In this document: piece after piece, positions 24,822 to 33,337 of the stretch
How positions within the stretch are numbered: position 1 is the stretch's first letter
Layout of the letters: each line of letters begins with the position of its first letter
Origin: an uncultured Sutterella sp.
GTDB lineage: Bacteria; Pseudomonadota; Gammaproteobacteria; Burkholderiales; Burkholderiaceae_F
Direction of reading: 5' to 3'
Assembly: GCA_900544335.1 (NCBI GenBank)
Contig: UQUS01000011.1
Location: 1 to 58,398, forward strand
DNA: 58,398 nucleotides
Program-made: the position numbers and the translations under genes
Notes under the pieces: model-generated
Told to the model about the DNA's origin: nothing
The model's database searches: none
Seen by the model: the letters and a program-made list of their open reading frames with translations, nothing else

Positions 24822-26667
24822 TATCAACTCCGTGAAGCTGTGCATAAATGCGAATAGCTAGTTTACGCGAGATTCCGTCGATTTTGGCGATGTCCTCAAC
24901 GGAAGCATTCGTCAGTCCTCGAAAGCCACCGAACTGCGCTAAGAGCTTTTGGCGTCGCTTCGGTCCGACCCCCTCAAGATCTTCGGCTCGGCTCGTCAAG
25001 CGAGCGCGACTGCGCTTGGCACGCATGCCGGTAATAGCAAAGCGATGGGCCTCGTCGCGAATCATGGCAATGAGCATTAAAGCCGGACTTTCGGCCCCGA
25101 GCGTCAGGGGATTGCGACCGTCGGCAAAAATAAGGGTTTCCAACCCCACTTTGCGCCCCTCGCCCTTGGCCACACCGACAATCACATCCATCGGAAGCCC
25201 GAGTTCGATAAACACATCGCGCGCCATATGCACCTGCCCGCGTCCGCCGTCGACAAGAACCAGCGTCGGAAGTTTGGCTTCCCCGCGCGCCACGGGTGTG
25301 TAGCGGCGCATCAACACTTCGCGCATGGCCGCGTAGTCGTCTCCGGCCGTCACATCGGTGATGTTAAAGCGCCGATAGCGACTCGAATCCATGGCTCGCC
25401 CGTGGAATACGACACAGGACGCCTGCGTGGCCTCTCCGGCCGTATGCGAGATATCAAAGCATTCGATGCGGATATCGTCAACCTCTTCCGGCGTAAGCGA
25501 CAGGCTCAACACCCGAATCAAGTCATCAATGCGGCGCTTTTCACCGCCGATTTCCGTCAGGCGCGCTTCTAAGGCAATCTTGGCTCCGCGCTCTGCCATC
25601 TCTAGCCACTTGCGGCGAATCTGCTGCGGCTCTCGCACAAGTTGCGTCTTACCGGCTAAGTCATCCCCGAGGGCCCGAACCAGCGCCTCCGCATCAAGAG
25701 CATCGGAAGAAACGACCACACTCGGTAGCACTTGCTCTTCGTAGTGTTGTGAGACGAAGGCCTCGAAAACATCGGCTTTCGTTAAATCCGAGGCATCGGC
25801 AATTTTCGGGAAAAACGCATGGTCTCCTAGGTGCCGCCCGTTTCGGACCATCGCTAAATTCACGCACACAACGGACGAAGAAAGCGCTACGGCAATGATG
25901 TCCGTATCTTTCACAACCCCCGTAGGTTCGACAACCTGATCACGCACGGCATCGGTTAGGGCCGCAATTCGATCGCGTAAAACCGCGGCCTTTTCATAGT
26001 CAAATCGCTCGCTTGCCGCATACATTTGAGTTTTAAGACCCTGAACCAAAGCACCCGATTCGCCGGAAAGAAAGCGGCACGCATCGGTCACGTCCGCCTC
26101 GTAATCGTTCTGGGCAATAGCACCGACACAGGGAGCCGAACAGCGCCCCATCTGTCCCATCAGGCACGCACGCGAACGGTTTTTAAAGACGGCCTCCTCG
26201 CAGGTTCTGATTCGGAAAACGCGCTGCAGCATCACAATGGCTTCGCGGGCGGCCGAGGCATTCGGATACGGACCGAAAAAGCGACTCTTTTTATCGAGCG
26301 CCCCGCGATAGTAGGAAACGCGAGGAAAGGGACCCGCGGAAAATTTCACATACGGGTAGCTCTTATCGTCCCGAAACAAGATGTTGTACTTCGGATTTAA
26401 GGTCTTGATGAGGTTGTTTTCGAGAATAAGCGCCTCGGCTTCGCTTCGCACGACCGTTGTTTCGATAGCGGCGATGTGACTGACCATAATGGCAATGCGC
26501 GGCGACAGGTCGTTTTTGTGAAAGTAGGAACTGACGCGACGATTTAAATCGCGGGCCTTACCGACATACAGGCACTGCCCTTTCTCATCGAAATACCGAT
26601 AGACCCCGGGAAGATTCGGCAAAAGCGAGAGCGTTGTCTTATAGTCCTTAACACTGATTTTTTGCAT
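24802..26667 (-). CDS. uvrC: Excinuclease ABC subunit C
   Basis: Dual-incision nuclease of nucleotide excision repair. From ATG 26667 (AGGAACGC upstream) it has about 621 residues: an N-terminal GIY-YIG domain (LPGVYRYFDEKGQCLYVGKARDLNRRVSSYF), a Cys-rich segment (CMGQMGRCSAPCVG), a UVR domain (FDYEKAAVLRDRIAAL), an RNase-H-like nuclease (IECFDISHTAGEATQASCVVF, VDGGRGQV) and C-terminal HhH motifs (LEGVGPKRRQKLLAQFGG). All domains intact. Divergent from earP over about 35 bases. Confidence 0.97.
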   Translation of the reverse strand: MQKISVKDYKTTLSLLPNLPGVYRYFDEKGQCLYVGKARDLNRRVSSYFHKNDLSPRIAIMVSHIAAIETTVVRSEAEALILENNLIKTLNPKYNILFRDDKSYPYVKFSAGPFPRVSYYRGALDKKSRFFGPYPNASAAREAIVMLQRVFRIRTCEEAVFKNRSRACLMGQMGRCSAPCVGAIAQNDYEADVTDACRFLSGESGALVQGLKTQMYAASERFDYEKAAVLRDRIAALTDAVRDQVVEPTGVVKDTDIIAVALSSSVVCVNLAMVRNGRHLGDHAFFPKIADASDLTKADVFEAFVSQHYEEQVLPSVVVSSDALDAEALVRALGDDLAGKTQLVREPQQIRRKWLEMAERGAKIALEARLTEIGGEKRRIDDLIRVLSLSLTPEEVDDIRIECFDISHTAGEATQASCVVFHGRAMDSSRYRRFNITDVTAGDDYAAMREVLMRRYTPVARGEAKLPTLVLVDGGRGQVHMARDVFIELGLPMDVIVGVAKGEGRKVGLETLIFADGRNPLTLGAESPALMLIAMIRDEAHRFAITGMRAKRSRARLTSRAEDLEGVGPKRRQKLLAQFGGFRGLTNASVEDIAKIDGISRKLAIRIYAQLHGVDNGIAGS

Positions 26668-26702
26668 TGCGTTCCTATTTTGCAAAAGGCGCGTTTTTTG
26701 TT

Positions 26703-27821
26703 ATGCCCTGTTGTGACATCTTTTGTCGGGTCATTGATAACTTCGGAGACGCCGGCGTTGCCTGGCGCGTAGCGCAAAGTCTACAGCGCGAAAGCCCCTT
26801 TTGCGTGCGCCTTGTTATCGACAACGTCGCCAGGCTCACACAACTTGTGCCGGCGTGCTCCCCGGATTCATCCGACCAATGCGTTGAGGGTATCCGCATC
26901 GTCCGGTGGGATGAGACCTTTGAGAAAACAGCCGATCCGGCCGATGCCGTCATCGAAGCGTTTTCATGTTTTCTTCCGGCCGCATACGAAGAAAAAATCG
27001 CCAAGCGTGTCTCTCAAGGGCGTCCGGTCTCTGTCGTTGCCCTGGACTATCTGACAGCCGAAGACTACGCCGGCGACTTTCACGGACTTGCAAGCCCGCA
27101 TCCGCGTTACGGCTACCCCAAGCACTTTTTCTTTCCGGGCTTTACGCCAAAAACAGGGGGGCTGATTGTCGAGGACGATTACGAGGTGCGCCGCAAGGCC
27201 TTTACGCCGGAGAAAAAGGCGTCTTTCTTGCACGCGCTTCATATCCCCGAAAGTGATGCTCTGCGCCTTTTTCTTTTTACGTATCCGACCGTCGATACCG
27301 CCAGTCTCGCCCGGTCCCTTATCCGGTCTGGGATCCGACTCCAAGTTCTTCTTGCACCCGGTCAAGCCCAGGAGACGTTTTTTCAGGTGTCCCGGACCTT
27401 AAATGCCGAGACCCTCACGTGTGTTAAGTTGCCGATGCTTCCGCAAAAGAACTTCGATTATCTTTTGTGGTCTTCGGACGTTCTGATTGTCCGCGGAGAA
27501 GACAGTGCCTCACGCGCCATCCTGTCGGGAAAACCCTTTTTCTGGACGATTTACCCGCAAAAGGAACACTTACACATCCAAAAGATGGCGGCCTTTGAAA
27601 AGACCCTGACGGACGCATTTGCCCCCGAAGCACTTTTGCGCCGCAACGCCGTCGAACGGACCTTAAACGACGGGAGCGCCGTGACCGAAAACGCTCTTTT
27701 CGCCTACTTTCAAACTATTGAAGCGCAGCAAAAAGGAGCCGAAACATACGCTCAAAGGTGTCTTGCCCTACCGCGAGTCCCCCGAAAAATCGCAAAAATG
27801 CTCCTTGACGGGCTAAAATAA
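26703..27821 (+). CDS. earP: EF-P arginine rhamnosyltransferase EarP
   Basis: GT-B glycosyltransferase that puts rhamnose from dTDP-rhamnose on Arg32 of EF-P, needed for relief of poly-proline stalling. About 372 residues from ATG 26703: CDIFCRVIDNFGDAGVAWRVAQSL with the catalytic Asp region, and the nucleotide-sugar site RGEDSASRAILSGKPFFWTIYPQ. A cytosolic protein. It lies 76 bases upstream of efp in the same direction, the expected partnership. An earlier TTG/ATG in frame (26667) overlaps the uvrC start and is less likely. Confidence 0.95.
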   Translation: MPCCDIFCRVIDNFGDAGVAWRVAQSLQRESPFCVRLVIDNVARLTQLVPACSPDSSDQCVEGIRIVRWDETFEKTADPADAVIEAFSCFLPAAYEEKIAKRVSQGRPVSVVALDYLTAEDYAGDFHGLASPHPRYGYPKHFFFPGFTPKTGGLIVEDDYEVRRKAFTPEKKASFLHALHIPESDALRLFLFTYPTVDTASLARSLIRSGIRLQVLLAPGQAQETFFQVSRTLNAETLTCVKLPMLPQKNFDYLLWSSDVLIVRGEDSASRAILSGKPFFWTIYPQKEHLHIQKMAAFEKTLTDAFAPEALLRRNAVERTLNDGSAVTENALFAYFQTIEAQQKGAETYAQRCLALPRVPRKIAKMLLDGLK

Positions 27822-27897
27822 CGCGTTTTGTTTTGGACGGGTCTGGAAAGGCTTCGATTTCCGGCGCCTATCGCTTTTGAAAAGGAAAGTATTTCTC

Positions 27898-28461
27898 ATG
27901 AAAACAGCGCAAGAACTGCGTGCCGGCAACGTCTTTATGGTCGGCAAAAATCCGATGGTTGTTCTCAAGGCCGTTTACGCCAAAGGCGGACGCGGTGCTT
28001 CGACCGTCAAAATGAAGATGAAGAACCTTTTAACGAACGCCGTCTCGGAAATCGTTTACCGTGCCGACGACAAGTTCGATGACATCGTTTTGGAGCGCAA
28101 AGAGTTAACGTACTCGTACTACGCCAACCCGACGTATGTTTGGACCGATGATGAGTTCAACATGTACGACGTGGAAGAAGACACGATGGAAGAGGCCAAG
28201 AAGTATCTGACCGATACGGATGAACTTAAAGCCGAAGCGGTCTTTTACGAAGGCCGCGTCATCGGCATCGAACTACCGACGATGATTGTGCGTGAGGTGG
28301 CGTACACGGAACCTGCCGTCAAGGGCGATACGTCGGGCAAGGTCATGAAGCCTGCGAAGCTTGCGAGCGGTTTCGTGCTCGACGTTCCGGCCTTTGTGAA
28401 CGTCGGTGACAAGATTGAAATCGACACACGCACAAGCGAGTACCGTAGCCGCGTGAAGTGA
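27898..28461 (+). CDS. efp: Elongation factor P, Arg32 type
   Basis: Stimulates peptide-bond formation at consecutive prolines. The 187 residues from MKTAQELRAGNVF (AAAAGGAAAG upstream) have three beta-barrel domains. The modification loop reads YAKGGRGAS, placing Arg at residue 32, exactly where EarP-dependent EF-Ps carry the rhamnosylated arginine. The adjacent earP confirms the type, and the Lys-modification (EpmAB) route is therefore not expected. Ends before an intrinsic terminator at 28492. Confidence 0.97.
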   Translation: MKTAQELRAGNVFMVGKNPMVVLKAVYAKGGRGASTVKMKMKNLLTNAVSEIVYRADDKFDDIVLERKELTYSYYANPTYVWTDDEFNMYDVEEDTMEEAKKYLTDTDELKAEAVFYEGRVIGIELPTMIVREVAYTEPAVKGDTSGKVMKPAKLASGFVLDVPAFVNVGDKIEIDTRTSEYRSRVK

Positions 28462-28491
28462 TTGCGTGAGATAACTTGATACTCCGAGGAA

Positions 28492-28520
28492 AGCGGACGG
28501 CAGTCGTCCGCTTTTTCTTT
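28492..28520 (+). terminator. Intrinsic terminator after efp
   Basis: A 7-bp stem AGCGGAC / GTCCGCT (28492-28498 and 28506-28512) with a 7-base loop, followed by TTTTCTTT. It closes the earP-efp transcript and insulates the following VWA gene. Confidence 0.85.
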
Positions 28521-28602
28521 ACCCGCCTGCCTCTTTTGTGGTTTTTCTCCGATAGCGCGTATTCTTTCGAAAACCGCGTCCGCTTACGTCGGGGAGAAAG
28601 CC

Positions 28603-30207
28603 GTGAAACCCTTTTATTCACCTTCGAACTTTTCCGCGCGCCAAAAACGCGAACACGCCGAGCGTTTCTTACAGTCCTACGGCAACGACCACAATGTCCG
28701 TTTTGTGTTCGAGGGACCGGCACGCACAGACGGAAAAACCGTTTGGCTCGGCGACTATGACCCGGACGATGAAACCTTTCTGATGCGGTCTTTAGCCCAC
28801 GGCATGCATGAAATGCTGCACGTGACCGACACGGACATGGGGGCTTTTCGCAAAGCCTGTGTCAATCCGCTCGCAGGATTGATTGTCAATGTATTGGAAG
28901 ACGTTCGAGTCGACACGCTCGGCATGACCCGCTACCCGGGCTACCGCGTCTGGCGCGATGTGCTCACGGAATACCTCGAAGAAGCCGGGCTCCTTAAGGC
29001 CGCCGTTGACGCAGGCGACTTGACTCTCGGTGAACTCATTGCCGTTTGGCTACAGGCAGAACTTATGGCCGAGCTTCATGTCGCCTGGGCCGAGCGACAC
29101 CACAAGCGCCTTCGCGATGCGCTTTTAGCGCGCATGAATCGCCAAACGGTCCTCTCTCTTTTAAAAATCGGACAGGCGGTTCACACGGCAAAAAACACGG
29201 ACGATGTCAGCAAGATTGCCCGCAAAATCCTTTCTCTCTTAAAAGGGCTCGATGAAGACAATAAGGAAAGGTCCGAGCCTGACCTATTTTCCGAACCGGG
29301 GAGTGAAAGCGATGCGTTAAACCTTAAAGAACTTGCGCGTGCTGCGCGTCAAGTACGCCCTGTCGCACCGGAGAAAGAGGCGAAAACAGAAAGTAACGCC
29401 CCGAGCCGAAGCGAGACCACGGGCGGCGAGAGCTTTCCCGACTGGCCCGACGAGACCCAAGATCCGCAACTCATTGAAGACGCAAAACTATATAGCGAAC
29501 GCTTTGTCGCTGAGACGGCGGCCGTCAAGCGCCTGGCGCGCGCGTTTTCACGCATTCTCCGGAGTCCGTCCCAAGAAGCCATTCCCGACCGCAAAGGCTC
29601 GAGATTAACAGATGACTTTATCGGCCGAATTGCCGTCAACGACAATCGTCTTTTCATGAAAGACGTGCCGCGCAAAAAGCCCGATGCCGATGTCGTCATT
29701 CTCCTTGACCGCTCAGGATCCATGGGCGTCACGCGCATGACAAAAGCCAAGGCGGCGGTCTTTTCGCTCATGCAAGCGCTTTGCGATGTTCCCGGAATCG
29801 AAACGACCGTTGCCGTGTTCCCCGGACCCAAAAAAACACCGATTGCTCTTGTGAAAAGAAGGGAAGACTCCGAAGCGGTTTTTCGCAAACGCTTTCCCGG
29901 AATCGGGGCTTTCGGTGCAACGCCCTTAACGCAAGCCGTGCGTTTCGGCATCAAGATCCTTAAGGCTTCCCGTCACGCCAATCGCCTTCTTTTCGTGATA
30001 ACGGACGGGGCAAGTCGTGCCGATGCCTTAGAGAACCTTCGGGACGACATACTCTCTAGCGGCATCGAATCGGCGTTTTTAAATATCGATACGGACAATC
30101 CCCCGCTTTCGGACAATACGGTGTATGTGACCGAGTCCGAAGAAATCGCCGGAGCACTCCTAAAGCTATTAAAGGGTACGCGCTTTGCCAAAACGCACGG
30201 CAGGTAG
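28603..30207 (+). CDS. HExxH plus VWA (CobT-like) protein, function unknown
   Basis: The 534 residues resemble VWA proteins of the CobT/NorD type. An N-terminal domain carries HEMLH (69-73), a possible zinc site, and a conserved-looking NVLEDVRVDTLG (96-107). A linker (about 218-290) is charged and Ser/Glu-rich. The C-terminal VWA domain has a complete MIDAS: DRSGS (369-373), Thr in GATPLTQAV and Asp in VITDGASRAD. Such proteins normally work with a MoxR-type AAA ATPase as metal-chelatase or remodelling pairs; no ATPase or cobalamin gene is nearby. GTG start with GGGGAG upstream. No signal peptide, so cytosolic. Confidence 0.75.
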   Translation: MKPFYSPSNFSARQKREHAERFLQSYGNDHNVRFVFEGPARTDGKTVWLGDYDPDDETFLMRSLAHGMHEMLHVTDTDMGAFRKACVNPLAGLIVNVLEDVRVDTLGMTRYPGYRVWRDVLTEYLEEAGLLKAAVDAGDLTLGELIAVWLQAELMAELHVAWAERHHKRLRDALLARMNRQTVLSLLKIGQAVHTAKNTDDVSKIARKILSLLKGLDEDNKERSEPDLFSEPGSESDALNLKELARAARQVRPVAPEKEAKTESNAPSRSETTGGESFPDWPDETQDPQLIEDAKLYSERFVAETAAVKRLARAFSRILRSPSQEAIPDRKGSRLTDDFIGRIAVNDNRLFMKDVPRKKPDADVVILLDRSGSMGVTRMTKAKAAVFSLMQALCDVPGIETTVAVFPGPKKTPIALVKRREDSEAVFRKRFPGIGAFGATPLTQAVRFGIKILKASRHANRLLFVITDGASRADALENLRDDILSSGIESAFLNIDTDNPPLSDNTVYVTESEEIAGALLKLLKGTRFAKTHGR

Positions 30208-30214
30208 CCTGGAC

Positions 30215-30258
30215 AAAAAGCCTTCGCAAACGCCCGAAGTCAAGCGCCCTGCGAAGGC
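30215..30258 (-). terminator. Terminator of the phosphoribosyltransferase gene
   Basis: A 9-bp perfect inverted repeat GCCTTCGCA / TGCGAAGGC (30220-30228, 30250-30258) with a 21-base loop. On the minus strand it is followed by TTTTT. It also sits 3' of the VWA gene on the plus strand, where the trailing tract is weaker. Confidence 0.65.
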
Positions 30259-30277
30259 CTGAAAAGAACAAAAACCG

Positions 30278-30802
30278 TTAGGGCTCGCCGAACTTTTCGC
30301 GCACGCGCGCCAAGAGTTTTTCCGGCCCGAAATCATCGTAAAACTCAAAGGGCTGATGAATCCAGGGGCTGTCCTCGTACTTGACGACATAGTAGTCGGG
30401 AACAATGAGCGAGCACGCCTTGACCCAAATGGCGGCCGTACGCACTTCGGTAATGCGCGGATAGCGGTCTTTTAAGTGCTCGATGACTTTTAAAACCGTC
30501 TGACCCGAATCGCACAGATCGTCGACTAAAAGGAGTTTTCCCTTTAGGTCACTCATGCCCGTAATGTACGTGGCAATGTCCAGGTCTCCCTGAATCGTAC
30601 CGGCTGCCGCACGGTACGAACTGGTCGTTAAAACGGCAAGCGGCATGGAGTTATAGACTCGGCTGAAAATGTCTCCGGGGCGCATGCCGCCGCGAGCCAA
30701 GCAAAGCAAAGAATCGAACTTCCAGCCGCTTTGTACCACGCGGGCGACCAGTCGCTCGCAAAGATCGTTGTATTCAGGCCAGTCGATGTATACGTGCCTC
30801 AT
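30278..30802 (-). CDS. Phosphoribosyltransferase (purine salvage type)
   Basis: The 174 residues are a type I PRTase: PRPP-binding loop KLLLVDDLCDSGQTVLKV (about residues 87-104) and a hood region LLCLARGGMRPGDIFSR that resembles xanthine/hypoxanthine-guanine enzymes. Likely reaction: purine base + PRPP to nucleotide. Its place right after purA, as in other betaproteobacteria, fits purine salvage; which base it prefers cannot be read from sequence. AAGGGAAA precedes the ATG. A hairpin at 30838-30868 separates it from purA. Confidence 0.85.
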   Translation of the reverse strand: MRHVYIDWPEYNDLCERLVARVVQSGWKFDSLLCLARGGMRPGDIFSRVYNSMPLAVLTTSSYRAAAGTIQGDLDIATYITGMSDLKGKLLLVDDLCDSGQTVLKVIEHLKDRYPRITEVRTAAIWVKACSLIVPDYYVVKYEDSPWIHQPFEFYDDFGPEKLLARVREKFGEP

Positions 30803-30828
30803 GGGTGTTTTTCCCTTTTTGCAGTACT

Positions 30829-30868
30829 CATAAAGTAAAACTGAGGGAAAGGTTGTTTCCCCCAGTTT
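30829..30868 (-). terminator. Hairpin terminator after purA
   Basis: On the minus strand AAACTGGGGGAAA pairs with TTTCCCTCAGTTT over 13 bp (one G-T) with a 5-base loop, followed by TACTTT. It starts 13 bases after the purA stop. Readthrough would feed the phosphoribosyltransferase gene. Confidence 0.7.
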
Positions 30869-30880
30869 GTTTTGAGTTCC

Positions 30881-32173
30881 TTAGTTAAACGGATCGTGCA
30901 TGAGAATCGTCTGATTGCGATCGGGACCCGTCGAGACAAGCGCAATCGGGCAACCGGCCACTTCGCTTAAGCGCGTCAAATACGTCCGAGCCGCCTCGGG
31001 AAGTTCTTCCCAATGCGTCAGACCGAAGGTGCTTTCCTTCCAGCCCGGGAAATCCTCATAGACCGCTTCGCAACGAGCCGCCGCTTCGGCTCCGTAGGGC
31101 ATGAGATCCACGGGTTTCCCGTCAACCTTGTAGCCCACACCTAAGCGAATTGTCTCCATGCCGTCCAAAACGTCAAGCTTCATGACCGCCAGACCCGTCA
31201 GCCCGTTAATCTGAACGGCACGACGCAAAGCCGCTCCGTCAAACCAGCCGCAACGACGCGGACGACCCGTCACGGCACCGTACTCGTTACCCTTAGCACG
31301 AAGTGTCTCGCCGACCTCGTCGAAAAGTTCCGTGGGGAAGGGACCTGCACCGACGCGCGTGCAATAGGCCTTGGTAATGCCGAGCACGTAATCCAAGCGG
31401 TACGGTCCGACACCGGCTCCGGCGCATGCGGAACCGGCCACCGTATTGGAACTTGTGACAAACGGGAACGTACCGTGGTCGATATCGAGCATCGAGCCCT
31501 GAGCGCCTTCAAAAAGAAAGCGCTTGCCCTCGTCCATCTGACGGTTTAAAACCGCCGAGACGTCACAGACCATGGGCTTTAAGCGCGGAGCATACGACAA
31601 AGCGCCGTCAATCACAGCCTGGGGATCGACAGCAGCTGCCCCGAGGTACTTCGTTAAAACAAAGTTGTGTAAATCGAGAACGGCACGCACGCGTTCGGCA
31701 AAATGTGCCTCGTCAAAAAGGTCATCGACGCGCACCGAGCGACGGGCTACCTTATCTTCGTACGCCGGTCCGATTCCGCGACCCGTGGTGCCGATTTTCT
31801 TGGCTCCTAAGGCCGCTTCGCGCGCCTTATCCAGGGCAACGTGATACGGCAAAAGCATGGCAGCATTGCCGGAAACACGAATACGGGATTCGGCCTCAAC
31901 ACCCTTACTCTTGAGTTCTGCAATTTCGGAAAAAAGCGCCTCGGGCGAAAGCACGACGCCGTTACCGATGTAGCACGTCTTATCGGCATGCATGATGCCC
32001 GAGGGAATGAGGCGTAAGACGACCTTTTTCCCGTTAATCACCAGTGTGTGTCCGGCGTTATTTCCGCCGTTAAAGCGCACGACGCCGTCGGCCTTTTCGC
32101 CGAGCCAATCGACGATTTTTCCTTTTCCTTCGTCACCCCACTGGGCTCCGACAATGACGACATTTTTCGCCAT
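30881..32173 (-). CDS. purA: Adenylosuccinate synthetase
   Basis: GTP + IMP + aspartate to adenylosuccinate, first committed step of AMP synthesis. The 430 residues begin VVIVGAQWGDEGKGKIVDWLGE (IMP/GTP P-loop), with NNAGHTLV, GTTGRGIGPAYEDK, FEGAQGSMLDIDHGTFPFVTSS, RVGAGPFPTE and the closing STGPDR motifs. TTGGAGAAACCT before the ATG at 32173 fixes the start. It follows hflC and the DUF2065 gene. Confidence 0.97.
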   Translation of the reverse strand: MAKNVVIVGAQWGDEGKGKIVDWLGEKADGVVRFNGGNNAGHTLVINGKKVVLRLIPSGIMHADKTCYIGNGVVLSPEALFSEIAELKSKGVEAESRIRVSGNAAMLLPYHVALDKAREAALGAKKIGTTGRGIGPAYEDKVARRSVRVDDLFDEAHFAERVRAVLDLHNFVLTKYLGAAAVDPQAVIDGALSYAPRLKPMVCDVSAVLNRQMDEGKRFLFEGAQGSMLDIDHGTFPFVTSSNTVAGSACAGAGVGPYRLDYVLGITKAYCTRVGAGPFPTELFDEVGETLRAKGNEYGAVTGRPRRCGWFDGAALRRAVQINGLTGLAVMKLDVLDGMETIRLGVGYKVDGKPVDLMPYGAEAAARCEAVYEDFPGWKESTFGLTHWEELPEAARTYLTRLSEVAGCPIALVSTGPDRNQTILMHDPFN

Positions 32174-32230
32174 AGGTTTCTCCAAAAGTCTAAAAACAAA
32201 AAAACCGAAACTGTTACACGGTGCCGCGTT

Positions 32231-32422
32231 TCATAACGCCCAATCGATCACCCAAATGAAAGCTAAACCGAGCGCCACGACGGCAAAGGCGGCGGCTCGA
32301 ATCGTTGTCAGGGGAAAGCGCGACATGGCACGCAAGGCATTTAACCAAGCCTGCGGAGCAATAAGCGGCATCATCCCCTCGAAAACGGCCATAAATCCCA
32401 AGGCCAGGAGAATGGTTTTCAT
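32231..32422 (-). CDS. DUF2065 (YjeT-like) small membrane protein
   Basis: 63 residues with two hydrophobic segments (TILLALGFMAVFEGMMPLIAP and AAAFAVVALGLAFIWVIDWAL, each probably membrane-spanning) and the family's short amphipathic link. DUF2065 genes typically sit between hflC and purA in proteobacteria, as here. Function unknown. Ribosome-binding site is weak; translation may be coupled to hflC, 16 bases upstream. Confidence 0.85.
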   Translation of the reverse strand: MKTILLALGFMAVFEGMMPLIAPQAWLNALRAMSRFPLTTIRAAAFAVVALGLAFIWVIDWAL

Positions 32423-32438
32423 CGGAACTGACTTCGAT

Positions 32439-33317
32439 TTATTTAACGGCGTCCGGCTCCTTTAAATACCGGAAGAATTCGCTTGACGCATCGATGACCA
32501 TCACGTCACCGTTCTTACCAAAGCTTGAGCGATAGGCTTCCAAATTCCGGTAAAAGCGCGCAAACTCCGGATTCTTTCCGAAGGCCTGCGCATAAATTTC
32601 GTTGGCACGGGCATCGCCGTCACCCTTAAGTTCCTGAGCCTGGCGGTACGCCTGCGCGAGAATCACTTCGCGCTGACGATCGGCATCGGCGCGAATCTTT
32701 TCGGCCTCGGCTGCGCCTTTACTGCGCTCTTCGGACGCCACGCGCTTGCGTTCGGCTTCCATACGGCGGTACACGGACTCGCTGATTTCCGGCGTAAAGT
32801 CCACGCGCTTAAGTCGCACGTCTACCACGTCGATACCGACTTCTTTCATACGCGCCTGCAGGGCATTGCGGATGTCCCGCATGGACTGCTCGCGCAGCTT
32901 GGACGTGATTTCGTTGACGGTCCGGCGGTTCACGGTTTGGTTCAAGACGTCGCGCAAGAGCGAAGCCATACGGTCTTCGGCCGCCCGCTCCGATCCCTGG
33001 AACGAAACCCAGTAGTTACGAGGGTCTTCAATGCGCCACTTGACGAAACTATCAATGAGAAGGTTCTTTTTCTCACTCGTTTGCACAAGGTCCGGGCTCG
33101 GCGTATCCATCGTGAGAATGCGCTTATCTAAGTAAACGACGTTTTGAAGCGGTGCGGGTAGCTTGACGTAAAGCCCCGGAATGGTCTTAACATCCTTTAA
33201 TTCGCCCAAGGCAAACACCAGGGCATATTCGCGTTCACCGACGGTATACAGGCACAGCCGCGCCAGTGCGATGAGCACAAGGGCGGCAATGGCAACGGTC
33301 GAAATCAATTTCTTCAT
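32439..33317 (-). CDS. hflC: HflC, FtsH protease modulator (SPFH)
   Basis: Inner-membrane stomatin/prohibitin-like protein that, with HflK, encloses FtsH and controls its access to membrane substrates. The 292 residues have one N-terminal membrane anchor (ISTVAIAALVLIALARLCLY), then the SPFH domain (EREYALVFALGELK, LLIDSFVKWRIEDP) and a long helical region with DVRLKRVDFTPEISESVYRRMEAER. AAGGAG precedes the ATG, 20 bases after hflK. Confidence 0.96.
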   Translation of the reverse strand: MKKLISTVAIAALVLIALARLCLYTVGEREYALVFALGELKDVKTIPGLYVKLPAPLQNVVYLDKRILTMDTPSPDLVQTSEKKNLLIDSFVKWRIEDPRNYWVSFQGSERAAEDRMASLLRDVLNQTVNRRTVNEITSKLREQSMRDIRNALQARMKEVGIDVVDVRLKRVDFTPEISESVYRRMEAERKRVASEERSKGAAEAEKIRADADRQREVILAQAYRQAQELKGDGDARANEIYAQAFGKNPEFARFYRNLEAYRSSFGKNGDVMVIDASSEFFRYLKEPDAVK

Positions 33318-33337
33318 GTCTTTGTCTCCTTGTCGCT

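Noticed and set aside
26667..26702. Upstream in-frame start for earP
   Set aside because: It overlaps the uvrC start region, and family alignment begins at the ATG at 26703 (PCCDIFCRV).
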